DNA of 64,000 nucleotides from Parietaria judaica (GCA_954871525.1 OX940864.1:1544001-1608000), one strand, 5' to 3'. Positions 34,561 to 46,212 are shown, numbered from the stretch's first letter. Notes: a model not told the origin generated them from the letters alone. Numbers and translations: made by a program.

Positions 34561-34961
34561 GAGGAAATCTTGCGAATTTGAAGAGACACATTTGGATCCA
34601 ATGGCCCAGGATCGAAGCGGGAGAAATCATCCAACGGTGAAGATCAAAAGAGTCGTTGCAAAGCCCGAAGGCACTCAAGTGCGAGAAAACCCCGCATTTA
34701 ATGCGAAATGATTGACGGCGATTTCCAAGATCTGACAGCCTGGAGAATCGCGCCCAGTCAGCACTACGTGGGAACTCGAGGCCATCAGTGGGCATGCAAG
34801 AAGTGGAAGAGTCTTCGAAGGACACAACCCCCATCGAGGGAAAAACCTCTTCGAGGATTGTCCTCTTCGAAGGCATAACTTCATCGGGGAAAAACCTCAT
34901 CGGATATAAACCTTGTCGGGGAGTAATTTTGGTTTATTTTATCAACTGTTTCACACTCGAT

Positions 34962-34972
34962 AAAATAGGGGA
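34962..34972 (+). promoter_or_regulatory. Tat polypurine tract
   Basis: AAAATAGGGGA lies just upstream of the 3' LTR start at 34978. It would prime plus-strand DNA synthesis. The five bases between it and the LTR read CTAAC. Confidence 0.65.
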
Positions 34973-34977
34973 CTAAC

Positions 34978-35672
34978 TGTTAAGGTCAGATTTGGTCAAA
35001 TCTCTTCTTAACACCACCCTTTGTCGTTTGTGGAATAAACGACATAAAGCGAGAGGAGGATTGCTTGAAGAACCCAAGCCCATGAAAGAATAAAGAAATT
35101 AAGGCCCAGCAAGCGAAGCCCACGAGAAGTCAGCATCCGATAAAGCCGGCCCAACACCTCGTCGCGAAAAGGGAAGTTCATCGAGGAAAAGCTCTTCGGG
35201 AAAGCCTAATCGCGTTAAAAGAGGAACTCATTCGAGATCGCGAGAAAGAAGGGAAGATTGGCTTATTCGGTTAAAGATTTCGTGGGATATCCAACGCAAA
35301 ATAAGGAAGGTCAACAACGATCATAGCGATTCAGAGGGGAACCCTAGCAAGATTTGAGGAATATTCTGGAAGACCTTCGAACCTATAAATATGAATGTAA
35401 ACCTAGCATAAAGGAGAGATTTTTTCCAGTATTCAGTACCCATTATTATCGTGAGTTTGAGAGAATAAATCCTTGAGTCTTCGAGTTCGCTTATTCATAG
35501 CATTCTCGATCTCCCAAGGGTTAGAGTGTGTAATCTTCGATTGTCCAAGCTATCAAACGGAAGAAACCGGGTCCTCTCGGAATCATAATAAATCAGAGAT
35601 ATTCGTATTGTCCATAATTATTTAATTATTTCGATTATCTTTGTGACTGCACAGTAAAAATCGCCCTCTACA
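34978..35672 (+). repeat. Tat element 3' LTR
   Basis: 695 bp, ending CTCTACA, then CTAAC. Compared by eye with the 5' LTR: four substitutions and a 3-bp indel (ACGGCGGTAAA against ACAGTAAA). Confidence 0.95.
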
Positions 35673-35677
35673 CTAAC

Positions 35678-35815
35678 AATTAGCAAAAAAAGATTAGCAA
35701 GAAAGATGTCGTCATCTTTCTCTGATGTACATAAGTCAGTGGCTAGCAAAACCCACACAATCAATGGAATCGTTCTTTGATTTTCCCTTTCTTTGAGCTT
35801 GGAATTCCTCTTTCA
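35678..35815 (+). repeat. Outer copia 5' LTR, second part
   Basis: Continues the LTR interrupted at 22947 and ends CCTCTTTCA. It matches 46070-46212 except for two or three substitutions and a 5-bp indel. Confidence 0.93.
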
Positions 35816-35827
35816 TGATATCAGAGC
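35816..35827 (+). promoter_or_regulatory. Outer copia primer binding site (initiator tRNA-Met)
   Basis: TGATATCAGAGC directly follows the LTR. It differs by one base from TGGTATCAGAGC, the standard complement of the initiator methionine tRNA 3' end in copia elements. Confidence 0.85.
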
Positions 35828-35841
35828 AAGGCTCTTCCTCC

Positions 35842-36743
35842 ATGGGTGATCGATCAGATTCGTTTCAAGCTCACAAGAGCTCGATTGTCTCCCTCAACCA
35901 TTCTCTGTCTATCAAACTCAATGATTCCAATTTCCTTGTATGGAAACAGCAAGTTATCTCTGCGATTCGAGGTCATGGACTTGCAGATTTCATTTTTTGC
36001 AAGGATTCAGCTCCATCGCAGTTTTCTCTCGACTCTGCTCAGGTTCTGAAGTCTTCACGAAGGAGTTCATGTAATGGAAAGAACAAGACCAGCTTCTGCT
36101 TTCATGGATCCTAGGGTTGATTTCAGATCCATTGCTGCCGCGACTTGTTGGTTGCGATTCTAGCTTCGTCCTTTGGGAGAGAGTTGTCCAGTATTTCGGC
36201 TCGTAGACAAGATCGAGAGCTCGTCAGCTCATATCTCAATTGCAGAACACGAAGAAAGGTGGTCAGACGATGAACGAATTTCTCGCACGAATCAAGGTAT
36301 CAGTCGACTCACTGGCTTCTATTGGAATACTTCTTTCTAAAGATGAACATATTGATGCGATTCTGGATGGCTTGCCTTCCGAGTACGAATCTTTTAAGTC
36401 ATCATATGAATTCAGTGAGGTTGATCATACTGTTGAGGGTATAGAATCTCTACTTCTTACACATGAAGTGAGAATCGATAAGGCGATTAAAGATCTGGAC
36501 TCGAATATGTCTGTGAATGTGGCGGCCAACTCTGGTAGTTTCATGCATGAATCTGGAAGGATGAATCCAAATTCGGTTCAAAGATCTCAATCCTCGATGT
36601 TGCCTCATCAGTTCTCGACTCCTTATCAACAATTCTCAGGAAGAGGAGCGTATACTTCTAACTGGCGTGGCAATGGACGAGCTGTTTTCGCACACGGACG
36701 TGGTGGTTTCTCTGCTCCTTCTCGGGGCAATTTTCGAGGAAAT
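35842..36743 (+). pseudogene. Outer copia gag, N-terminal part (broken)
   Basis: Starts MGDRSDSFQAHKSS and has the copia gag core (LSIKLNDSNFLVWKQQV, IRGHGLADFI). The frame is lost around 36050-36075, where a one-base shift and a stop follow the word for KEFM. It resumes at about 36240 with MNEFLARIKVSVDSL, ILDGLPSEYESF and a Gly/Arg-rich tail (RGNGRAVFAHGRGGF). The inner copia element interrupts it at 36743; the zinc knuckle continues at 42592. Confidence 0.88.
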
Positions 36744-36872
36744 TGTAGACAAACGTGGGTTTGAATGGCTGATGTTTTCATTCATTGAATAACATTATAT
36801 ACAACCTAATCACTGTTCACTTTATTAAACTAATTACATAATATTAGTTCTAATCTAATTTATTTCTCAACA
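36744..36872 (-). repeat. Inner copia 3' LTR
   Basis: 129 bp, TGTAGACAAACG to TTTCTCAACA as read on the plus strand. It lies next to the polypurine tract on its right. Confidence 0.94.
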
Positions 36873-36886
36873 CTCCCCCTCAAGAT
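36873..36886 (-). promoter_or_regulatory. Inner copia polypurine tract
   Basis: Reads ATCTTGAGGGGGAG on the minus strand, directly before the 3' LTR. Confidence 0.8.
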
Positions 36887-39800
36887 GGGCAAAAGATATC
36901 AATGAAGCCCATCTTGTTACATAATCTTTGTTGGTCAATAGGGCCCAATCCCTTCGTGATGCAATCTGCTATTTGCTCTCGTGTACCAATATGGCTCAGC
37001 TTTAGTTCTCCGCTATCGAGGTGATGCCTGACGAAGAACCGGTCAATCTCGATGTGCTTGGTTCTGTCGTGCTGCACTGGGTTGTTGGCAATGCTAATCG
37101 CCGCTTGATTGTCGCACCATAGTTGCATTTGAGCACCTTGGTCCATCTTTAGCTCCTTCAGTAGCATCTTCAACCATAACAACTCCGCGACACTGGAGGC
37201 CATCGCTCGGTATTCCGCCTCCGCTGTAGACCTTGCTACGACTGACTGCTTCTTGCTCTTCCACGACACCAAGTTGCCACCGACAAACATACAATACCCG
37301 GAGGTAGACTTCCTATCATCAACACAACTGGCCCAGTCGGCATCACAAAATCCTTCCACCTCGAGATGGTTGTTCTTCTCGAAGAACAACCCTTTTCCCG
37401 GAGCTCTCTTCAAGTATCGAAGAATCCGATATACTGTTGTCATATGTCCATCTCTCGGATCATGCATGTAGCGGCTCACCACACTCACAGCAAATGAAAT
37501 ATCCGGACGAGTATGACACAGGTATATCAGACGGCCCACCAACCTCTGGTACCTCTCACGATCAACCGGCTTCCCCGACTCGGCACTCAATTTGGTCTTC
37601 TGATCAATAGGAGAAGTTGCGGGCTTGCATCCAAGCATACCGGTTTCCGTGAGAAGATCTAGGGCATATTTCCTCTGATTTAGGACTATTCCCTTCTCTC
37701 CTCGAGCCACCTCAATCCCCAGGAAGTATTTCAGCTCCCCTAGATCCTTCACTTCAAACTGCCTTCCGAGTCTTCCCTTCAGCCGAGTGATTTCACCTTC
37801 ATCATCACCCGTGATGATTATATCGTCCACATACACTGCCAAAATAGTGGTCCGATTTCCTCGCCGCTGATGGAAGACCGTGTGGTCAGCGCTGATTTGC
37901 TGGTATCCGATGTCTATCATAGCCTTCCTGAATCGATCAAACCAGGCTCTCGGGGATTGTTTTAAGCCATATAATGACTTCTTCAGCCTGACCACCTTTC
38001 CTGTCGTCTGTTGAGTCTCAAATCCTGGCGGTATCTCCATGTACACTTCTTCCAACAAGTCTCCATGAAGAAACGCATTCTTCACATCAAGTTGGTGCAG
38101 CTTCCATCCACGATTGGCCGCCACTGACACAAGAGTCCTCACCGTACTCATCTTCGCCACCGGTGCGAATGTTTCATCATAGTCGATGCCATACGTCTGA
38201 CTATACCCCTTCGCAACTAACCGTGCCTTGTAGCGCTCAATGCGCCCTTCCGGGTTCTGCTTGACTGCGAATACCCATCTACATCCCACAGCTTTTTTAC
38301 GCGCTGGAAGTGAGACAAGATCCCACGTCTTGTTCTTTTCCAAGGCACCGAGTTCTTCCTCCATCGTTGCTTTCCACTTCGGATCCGATTTTGCTTGTTG
38401 CCATGTCTTGGGAATAGTGACCGAATCCATTGACGTGAACATTGCCCGAGCTTTATTCCCGAAGTTCTCATACGAGACATAATCTCCAATGTCGTAGCCG
38501 TATCTGTTCGGAGGGCGTCCCGCATTACTTCGCGAACTCCTCCACAACGTGGTCTCCACTGGTGTAGGTGACTCAGGCATTGCCTAATCCCGTCGCCTTC
38601 TCCTCGTATACACCTTCAGCTCCCCCTGAGTTGGATCTCCACTTCTCTCTGCATTCCTCTCCGTCGAAGCACTCAGCTCCCCCTGAGCTTGATCTCGGTC
38701 TGTCGGAGCACTCAGCTCCCCGTGAGTCTCCTCGTCACTCTCTGATCCTGAGCTCTCCACGTGAGCCTGACTTCTGTCACCTCCTCTGACCTCTATCACC
38801 TCAGTCTCTGACTCCGAGCTCGAATCATACGAAACTGGACGTCTCACCACAGTCACCGTGGATGGTCTGGAACTAGAGCCACTGCCACCATTCTCCCCCT
38901 CTCGTGTATCATGCGAGTCTCCAAAGGGAGAAGAAACAGGCACGTCGTAGTAGGACTCGTGCTCACGGAAGGTCACATCCATGCTCACAAATTGTCGTCT
39001 CTCGACAGGACTCCAACAGACATACCCTTTTTGAGTAGCAGAGTAGCCTACAAAGATACACTTCACGGCCCTACAATCCAATTTCCCGACCGTTGGTCTG
39101 TTGTCCTTTACAAAGCACACGCATCCAAAGACTTTGTTGGGAACGAGTCCTTCGGTACCTAATCTCAACATCTCTAGCGGTGTTTTCCCTTCCAGCATCC
39201 TTGATGGCATCTTGTTCACTAGGTGGGCCGCTGTCATAACGGCATCCCCCCACAAGTTCTTTGGAACATTTCTCTCGATCATCATACAACGAGCTATCTC
39301 GAGAAGGTGTCGGTTCTTCCTCTCTGCAACGCCATTTTGTGCTGAGGTATAAGGGCAACTGGTCTGATGTTCTATGCCATATGACGACAGATATTCTCTG
39401 AAGGCACTATTGATATATTTCTGTCCCATTATCTGATCGCAACGTCTTGACCACGGAATAGTATCGAGATACTAACACTCTCAAAACCGCACCATAACGT
39501 GTTTGAACCTTTCTATGAAAGTCTTTAAAGCAAGCAAGCACTTCACTCTTACTTTTCATCAGATATAACCAAGTAACACGAGTATGACAATCAATAAACG
39601 TCACAAAATAGCGATACCCATGTATTGAATTCGTAGGACAAGGTCCCCATACATCTGAATGAATCAAATCAAAAGGGTGAAGACTCCTTTTTCCCGAGCT
39701 AACATAAGAGCTTCGGGTATGCTTTCCAAGTTCACATGAATCACATACAAGTTTTCGTTTGTCAGATTTTTCATACAATACTGGATATAACATCCTCAAA

Positions 39801-41341
39801 ACTCCAAAAGATGGATGTCCCATGCGTTGGTGATGTAGAATCAACTCATCTTCTGCACTTGTATTGGACATCTTCATGCATTCCTTCTCTACTATAGACG
39901 CCAGCCCCGCATCCATACATCCTCGATCAATGTACCACAACCCATTACTCCAAGTTCTTGTCCCAAGCACCCGGCCGGTTCCCTTTTCCTGAAACACCAC
40001 CGTGGGAATATCAAACTTCACTCTACAGTTCAATTGGAGTATAATGGCACTAATAGACAGAAGGTTCACTGGAAACGACGGAGCATGCAAAACATCTGTC
40101 AAAACCATACGATCAGAACACTCAACTACACCCTTTCCAATTACGGGTTGAAATGTGCCATCGGCAGTTTGTATCTTTTCAGGGAAAGCAAGTTGGATAT
40201 AGTCAGTGAACTCACTCGCATTGCCAGTCACATGCCGAGTAGCGCCAGAATCCACTATCCAATCTTTTCCTCGTGTAGTACGACTGGAAGAAAATGCCTT
40301 ACCAGTATAAGAGTCGGTGAATGTCGCAACATTGGCAGCCGAGGAAGGGCCCTCTTCAGTAATGAGCTTCTTGCCTGCATGCTTCGTCATTCTGCTGTTT
40401 TTTAACATCTCGAGAACCTCATTCTCGGTGTAGAGCAGTCCCGTGTCTTCCTCTTCATCATCCCCAGCCGCCAAGTGTGCACGATGGCTACCATTGTAAC
40501 CACTTCTACGACCACCACGACCACGGCCTCCAAACTGTCCACGCCCTCGGGCACCAAACTGTCCACGACTGCCATGCTCTCTCTCCTTTGATATTTTTGG
40601 ACACGCCGGTCTCAGATGACCGATCTCACCGCAGTTGTAACACTGTCGAGTTTCTCTGTGGACCTTAGTGTCAACCGTTCCAACTGTTAGTGCAGACCTC
40701 ATAGTCGCAGCTTCTCCAATCTCAGCATGAACTCCCATCGTGGTCTCTTCCTCGATCATTGCTGCAATGGTCTCATCCAAGGACGGAATTTCCTTACCCG
40801 ATAAGAGAATTGCCCTCCTCTGTGTAAAGGCAGGGTTCAACTTCTCTAGGAATCTCATCGTCCTATCCTCCGCAATTTCCTGACTTCTAGTGCACTCGGG
40901 ATCTTTACAGTTCCTGTGCGCCGAGAAGTAATCATACCGAGTCCACAACCTTTTCAGCTCTCGTGCATACTCCTCTATTGACTTGTTTCCCTGTGCCACT
41001 TGTCCTATGTCTTGCTTAATCTTGAACACTCTCATCTTGTTTTCGGTGCCTGCATAGGACTTTCTCAATTTCTCCCAAACATCTCTAACGGATGGAAGAG
41101 TCTGCACTTCACTAGCAATCTCCCGAGACATCGAACCAAGTAGCCACGCATATATTGCACTGTGAGTAGCCTTCCATTCCTTCCAATTAGGAGCACTCTC
41201 TTCGGGTTTTGCTTCCGCACCCGAAATGAAGCTTTCAAGGTTTCTCGCCTCTAAAGCTTTTTCCACACGAAGAGACCAATCCAAGTAACTGCTTAGTCCA
41301 TCAAGCTTCAACTCTATAGACTGAAGATCAAGTTTCTCCAT
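36880..41341 (-). CDS. Inner copia Gag-Pol polyprotein (one +1 frameshift, one stop)
   Basis: Order on the minus strand: gag (41341 down; MEKLDLQSIELKLDG, AWLLGSMSREIASE), zinc knuckle CYNCGEIGHLRPAC near residue 240, aspartic protease WIVDSGATRHVTG, GAG-pre-integrase HHQRMGHPSFG, and integrase (HSDVWGPCPT, then LRSDNGTE and SAQNGVAERKNRH). Reverse transcriptase follows (WVFAVKQNPEGRIERYKARLVAKG, split here by position; YVDDIIITG), then RNase H (AEAEYRAMAS) to 36880. An extra A near 39425 shifts the frame between DNGTE and YINSAFREYL. A TAG at 38581-38586 separates integrase tail from reverse transcriptase. Upstream of the Met at 41341 a 33-codon frame (MAAAALKKLTEKELEELM) ends in a TAG directly before it and may be the original N-terminus. 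Everything else is open. These few lesions and the near-identical LTRs indicate a young insertion. Confidence 0.9.
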
Positions 41342-41459
41342 CTACTTTTGTCTCGGATTTCCTGGTGTATTAGAAACTCTAAAGAATTCCATTAATTCTT
41401 CTAATTCTTTCTCTGTCAACTTTTTTAACGCAGCTGCAGCCATCGTATTTTCTTTGAAC

Positions 41460-42445
41460 CTATTGCCGGATCCTAGCTTATGGCTCCCCGGACTCAATCA
41501 GAGTTTAAGAAAAGAGAAAAGATAGAGAATGATCTCACAAAAATAATTTTTTGGCGTTGGCACAAGGATTTTGGCGCAGGCACACGCAGAAAATTTGCCT
41601 TTTTTTCTCACGTGAGCACACCAAAATGAAGCAGGAACACACATAAAATTTGCCATTTTTTCTCACGTGGGCACACCAGAAGGAAGCAAGGACACCAGAA
41701 ACACCCAAACTCAGCACCAAGGGTAAAAATGGGATTTCCCTTTCTTTTCTTTTTCTTTTCCCTTTTTCCTTTTTTTCCTTCGGTCGATCTCCTTCGTTCT
41801 CTAAGCTCCTCCACTGAGCAGCAGTTCCGTCGCCGAGCTCTCTCCTCCGTCGCCGATGACCGCCGTCGAAGCCGCCGGAAACCTTCCGACCACCATCGCC
41901 GCTGGAGTTCGCGTCCTTCTTCGTCGAGCTTCTTCCCCTCGAGCTTTCTCCTCAGACCTCGCGATTTCAGCGAGCTCTTCTCCTTCTCCGGCGACCGCGA
42001 ATCTCAGGCGAGCTTCTTCTTCTCCACGCGAACTAGGTCAATCGATTCCCTTCGATCTTCAATCCGTCGAGCTGCTCGTCTCCCGCGAATCCCAGCAGCT
42101 ACACCAGGTCTGAAACAGAGCCTAACTCGACCGAGATCCGACTCGCGACTCCTCTTCCAACAGCGAGATCTCAATCTCGATCTCGATGAGTTTCCTCACC
42201 CCACGATCTTTGAGCCTCTTCTACAAACACGACCCAGACCACCAATCGATCTTCAATGGAGCTTCGATCTTCTTCTCTGAGCTCCCGAGCCAAATCTCGA
42301 ACGCGACGAATCCGCTCTCCAAGTCCTCGGACTCCCATCGAGCTTCCAAACCCTAACTCCGAGCAGCAGCCACCGAGTTACTCCACCGCGCACGGTCCGA
42401 ACTCCGGCAAGGAACCAGCGCTGCTCCGGTAAGCTCACAACCCGA
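41460..42445. other. Long leader of the inner copia element
   Basis: About 1 kb between the primer site and gag. On the plus strand it is CT-rich and keeps a frame open for 183 codons (41729-42280) rich in Ser, Arg and Phe. No domain is recognised, so it is treated as leader. A captured host 5' UTR is conceivable. Confidence 0.5.
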
Positions 42446-42457
42446 GCTCTGATACCA
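42446..42457 (-). promoter_or_regulatory. Inner copia primer binding site (initiator tRNA-Met)
   Basis: Reads TGGTATCAGAGC on the minus strand, immediately after the 5' LTR. This is the canonical copia primer site. Confidence 0.92.
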
Positions 42458-42586
42458 TGTAGACAAATGTGGGTTTGAATGGCTGATGTTTTCATTCATT
42501 GAATAACATTATATACAACCTAATCACTGTTCACTTTATTAAACTAATTACATAATATTAGTTCTAATCTAATTTATTTCTCAACA
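42458..42586 (-). repeat. Inner copia 5' LTR
   Basis: 129 bp, one base different from the 3' LTR copy. Confidence 0.94.
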
Positions 42587-42591
42587 GAAAT

Positions 42592-45500
42592 CGAGGAACA
42601 CAATTGGCATTCAGAGAGCCGACCACAGTGTCAACTTTGTGGAAAAGTTGGACATATTGTTGCTGAGTGTTATTACAGGTTCGATCAAAGCTTTGAGATT
42701 CCTCAAAATCTTGTTGGAAGAAGCCGTCAAAGCTCAATGCCACAAGTGAACATGGCTTTCTCAACTCCAGAGATCTGCTCGGACCGGAATTGGTATCCAG
42801 ATTCAGGAGCCACAAGCCATGTCACACCAGATCCGTCCAATCTTCTTCACAGCTCGAACTTCGCCGGGAAGAATCAAGTGCATCTTGGCAATGGTGCAGG
42901 TTTGTCAATTTCTCACATAGGATACTCAAAAGTTTCTTTCCAATTTAACCTCAAAGCCTCTCCACTTGCATAATCTCCTTCATGTCCCGTCAATTTCCAA
43001 AAATCTTCTCTCTGTGTCAAAGTTTTGTCTTGATAATAATGTGTTTTTTTAATTCCATGATACATTTTGTCTTGTTAAGGACCCAACAACTAGGAAAGTG
43101 CTCATGAAAGGATATGTCAAAGATGGACTTTACGTGTTTGACCCCTCCCATGCAAAAGTGCCTCCAGCATCAAGTCATGTTGCTCTCCCCGTTCAGCCTA
43201 CTTTTCCTTTAGTTTCCAGTATAAATACTCTATCTAGTATAGATCTGTTTGAACTTTGGCATAAAAGGCTTGATCATCCTGCAGCTAAAATTGTTTCACA
43301 TGTTATGACCAAATGTAACGTCTCTCAGACCAAAAATAAAGAGAATTTCTTTTGTACTTCTTGTTGTCTTGGTAAGATACATCGTCTGCCATATTCATTA
43401 TCCAAAACTGTTTACAACAAGCCATTACAGCTCGTACATACAGATCTTTGGGGTGCCTTTCCTGTAATGTCAAATAGTGGTTATAGGTACTATATCGCTT
43501 TCGTAGATGCATTCTCCAAGTTTACTTGGATCTTTCTTTTACGGCAAAAAAGCGAGGCCGTACAAACATTCATCAATTTCAAAACTCAAGTTGAAAAACA
43601 ATTAAATATGTCCATTATTACCCTCCAAACAGATGGTGGAGGTGAATATGTAGCCTTCAAACCATTCTTGTCCCAAAATGGAATCCTTCACCGAATGTCA
43701 TGTCCACACTCACAACAACAAAACGGAGTAGCTGAGCGTAAACACCGAACGATTGTTGAACATGGTTTGACTCTTTTGCACACTGCTTCTCTTCCTTTCA
43801 AATTTTGGGATGAAGCTTTTCGTACTGCAGTGTACATCTCAAACAGATTGCCGAATCCCTCTCTCAAGCTCAAAAGTCCCTTAGAAGTTCTTTTTCATTC
43901 TAGTCCCGATTTTTCATCTCTCAAAGTATTCGGTTGTTCATGTTATCCGAATATTCGACCATATAATAAGAATAAACTCCAATATAGGAGAACTGAGTGC
44001 ACTTTCCTTAGTTACTCTCTTAACCACAAAGGGTTCAAATGCCTTTCCTCTGATGGTCGAGTATATATTAGTAGGGATGTTTTGTTCAATGAACATTCAT
44101 TTCCTTTCTCTTCCTCCAAACTCTCGAATCAGTCCCAAATTACCCCATTACACTTGTCCACTTCAAAACCCAACATTCTTTTGAAACGACAACTTCCTCC
44201 AATTCCTGTTGTTCCCATATCATCTCCCTCATCAAATCCAGTTTCCATATCCACTCCATATTCACTAAATCCCACCCCAAATTCACCCGTTTTAGAAATT
44301 TCCAATTCAGTCCCTGAGCCAGTTCCTCTTAAATCTGCACAATTGTCTGAGCAAACAACAATGAATACTCACTCCATGATCACACAGGGCAAACGTGGTA
44401 TTACCAAACCTCGTGTATTTCTTGCTACTGCACTTGAGCCACGATCTGTTCGTGAAGCAATTAACTCTCCTGCTTGGAGAGCTGCAATGGCTACGAGAGC
44501 TGCAATGGCTACAGAGTTTAATGCTCTTCAAAAAAATGCTACTTGGTCTCTTGTCTCCCTTCCTTCTAATAGGAATGTCATTGGCTGTAAATGGGTTTTC
44601 AAAGTAAAAAAAAAATCCAGTTGGCTCAGTTCAGAAGTACAAAGCCCGCTTAGTTGCTCAGGGGTTCCATCAAAAACAAGGATTCGATTTCAATGAAACT
44701 TTCAGCCCGGTCATAAAGCCGGCCACTATTAGAGTTGTTTTAACTCTTGCTCTGTCAAAGAATTGGGCTGTTAGACAACTTGATGTAGATAACGCTTTTC
44801 TAAATGGTTTTCTACAAGATGTGTTCATGAAACAGCCACCGGGGTTTGAGTCTTCTTCTCATCCCCAATTGGTGTGCAAACTGCACAAAGCTTTGTACGG
44901 TCTCAAACAAGCCCCTCGGGCTTGGTTTGATCGTCTCAATCGTGCTCTCTACAGTTTTGGCTTCACTACGGCTAAATCGGACAACTCGTTGTTCCTTCGT
45001 ATCACTCCTCAACATACCACGTACGTCCTGGTATATGTCGATGACATCTTAGTCACTGGAAGCGACCCATCTGCGATTGCCGTGCTCATCAAGGAACTCA
45101 ACTCCCAATTTTCTATCAAGGACCTTGGTCTGATCTCCTATTTTTTGGGTATTCAAGTGATACGCACACGTGATGGGCTGCATCTCTCTCAAGCGAAGTA
45201 TATTCGTGATCTCCTTCATCGTGCTAAAATGACTCAAGCTAGTCCGATGCCGACCCGTATGACCTCTGGTCTCAAGTTGCGTGTTAACGACGGTTAGCCT
45301 TTTCCAGATGTGCATACTTATCGAAGTCTTGTTGGTGCTCTTCAGTATGTCACTATAACACGTCCAGAGTTGTCCTTTAGTGTGAATCGGGTCTGTCAAT
45401 TCATGCAGAGCCCTACTGATGTGCATTTAAGGCTGTTAAACGCATATTACGTTACCTTCAAGGCACCATTGACTTTGGCCTTCACTTACGTCGCTCGGCA

Positions 45501-46001
45501 TCACTCTCCCTTGTCGGATACTGCGATGCAGATTGGGCATCTGACTTGGATGATCGGTGCTCAACGTCGGGCTATTGTGTTTTTCTTGGTCCAAATTTGG
45601 TGTCTTAGCTCTCGAAGAAACAGACCACGGTGTCCAGGTCCAGTACCGAAGCTGAATACCGCAGTCTTGCTGCTCTTGTGTCTGGTGTGTCTTGGATCAA
45701 GTCCCTTCTTTCGGAGCTCCACTCTTCGCCGGTCTCGGCGCCTGTGTTGTGGTGTGATAATCTTAGCACTGTTATGCTCTCTGCAAATCCCGTCTTACAT
45801 GCACGGACTAAACACATTGAATTGGATCTCTATTTTGTTGTAGAGAAAGTTGCACAAAACGAGATCATCATACGCCATGTCCCTTCCACTGAGCAGATTG
45901 CAGATACTCTTACCAAGCCTCTCTCTGCAGCTCAATTCTCTTCCTTGCGTGTCAAGCTTAAGGTCGGAAACCTTTCGAGCCTTACGCTTGAGGGGGGCTG
46001 A
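42592..46001 (+). pseudogene. Outer copia zinc knuckle, protease, integrase, reverse transcriptase, RNase H (broken)
   Basis: Zinc knuckle CQLCGKVGHIVAEC (about 42632), protease NWYPDSGATSHVT (about 42790), and GAG-pre-integrase and integrase in one long frame 43098-44696. That frame has LWHKRLDHP, HTDLWGAFPV, LQTDGGGEY and QQNGVAERKHRT. Reverse transcriptase (44580-45297) has [26 protein letters not shown] and catalytic YVDDILVTG. RNase H ends with SSTEAEYRSLA and RHVPSTEQIADTLTKPLS. Frame breaks lie near 43000, at an A-run at 44610, at a TAG near 45295, and around 45440-45630. A 15-bp duplication (GAGAGCTGCAATGGCTAC twice) is present at about 44478-44510. The element can no longer encode a complete Pol. 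Confidence 0.88.
45988..45998 (+). promoter_or_regulatory. Outer copia polypurine tract
   Basis: TTGAGGGGGGC directly precedes the 3' LTR. Confidence 0.85.
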
Positions 46002-46212
46002 TAGAGTATGCAATACGACATAATGTCGTCACTATGTACACGTGTAATAACTAATTACTTCTAGCTAACAATTAGCAAAAACAGATTAGCAAGAAAGATG
46101 TCGTCATCTTTCTCTGATGTACATAAGTCGGTGGCTAGCAAAACCCACACAATCAATGGAATCATATCATTCTTTGATTTTCCCTTTCTTTGAGCTTGGA
46201 ATTCCTCTTTCA
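45999..46212 (+). repeat. Outer copia 3' LTR
   Basis: 214 bp, TGATAGAGTATG to CCTCTTTCA, uninterrupted. It shows the empty target of the Tat insertion (CTAGCTAACAATTAG). Confidence 0.95.

Larger units (their letters stand above)
22948..35672 (+). mobile_element. Ty3-type retrotransposon of the Tat lineage, nested in the copia 5' LTR
   Basis: A 12.7-kb element with LTRs 22948-23645 and 34978-35672, flanked by the 5-bp duplication CTAAC (22943-22947 and 35673-35677). It is Ty3/gypsy because integrase follows RNase H. It is placed in the Tat lineage because pol carries a second, archaeal-like RNase H (CVDGSATSMGSGIG) after the first. The extra DNA between pol and the 3' LTR, holding tandem repeats and an antisense gene, fits as well. 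The LTRs differ by about four substitutions and one 3-bp indel over ~695 bp, so the insertion is recent. It is not functional as it stands, because the gag-pol frame has in-frame stops. Confidence 0.93.
36744..42586 (-). mobile_element. Inner Ty1/copia retrotransposon, nested in the outer copia gag
   Basis: 5.8 kb, minus orientation, with 129-bp LTRs (36744-36872 and 42458-42586) that differ by one base (ACAAACGTG against ACAAATGTG). It is flanked by the 5-bp duplication GAAAT (36739-36743 and 42587-42591). Primer site for initiator tRNA-Met at 42446-42457 and polypurine tract at 36873-36886. The coding part is nearly intact. An unusually long leader of about 1 kb, CT-rich on the plus strand, separates the primer site from gag. 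Confidence 0.94.
22877..46212 (+). mobile_element. Outer Ty1/copia retrotransposon carrying two nested elements
   Basis: The element runs from TGATAGAGTATG to CCTCTTTCA, flanked by GAGCT. Without its guests (22948-35677, counting one target-site duplication, and 36744-42591) it is about 4.8 kb. Parts: 5' LTR split into 22877-22947 and 35678-35815; tRNA-iMet primer site directly after; gag 35842-36743 continued at 42592; protease, integrase, reverse transcriptase and RNase H to 46001; polypurine tract TTGAGGGGGGC at 45988-45998; and 3' LTR 45999-46212. By eye the LTRs differ by three substitutions and one 5-bp indel. Several frameshifts and stops make it non-autonomous now. It inserted in the lectin exon of LecRK-C, in the opposite orientation to that gene. 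Confidence 0.93.

Noticed and set aside
39407..39429. Programmed frameshift in the inner copia element
   Set aside because: It lies in the middle of the integrase next to an A-run, not at a gag/pol boundary; a one-base insertion is simpler.
41729..42280. Plus-strand frame of 183 codons (Ser/Arg/Phe-rich)
   Set aside because: It lies in the inner copia leader, has no domain and low complexity; noted as composition only.
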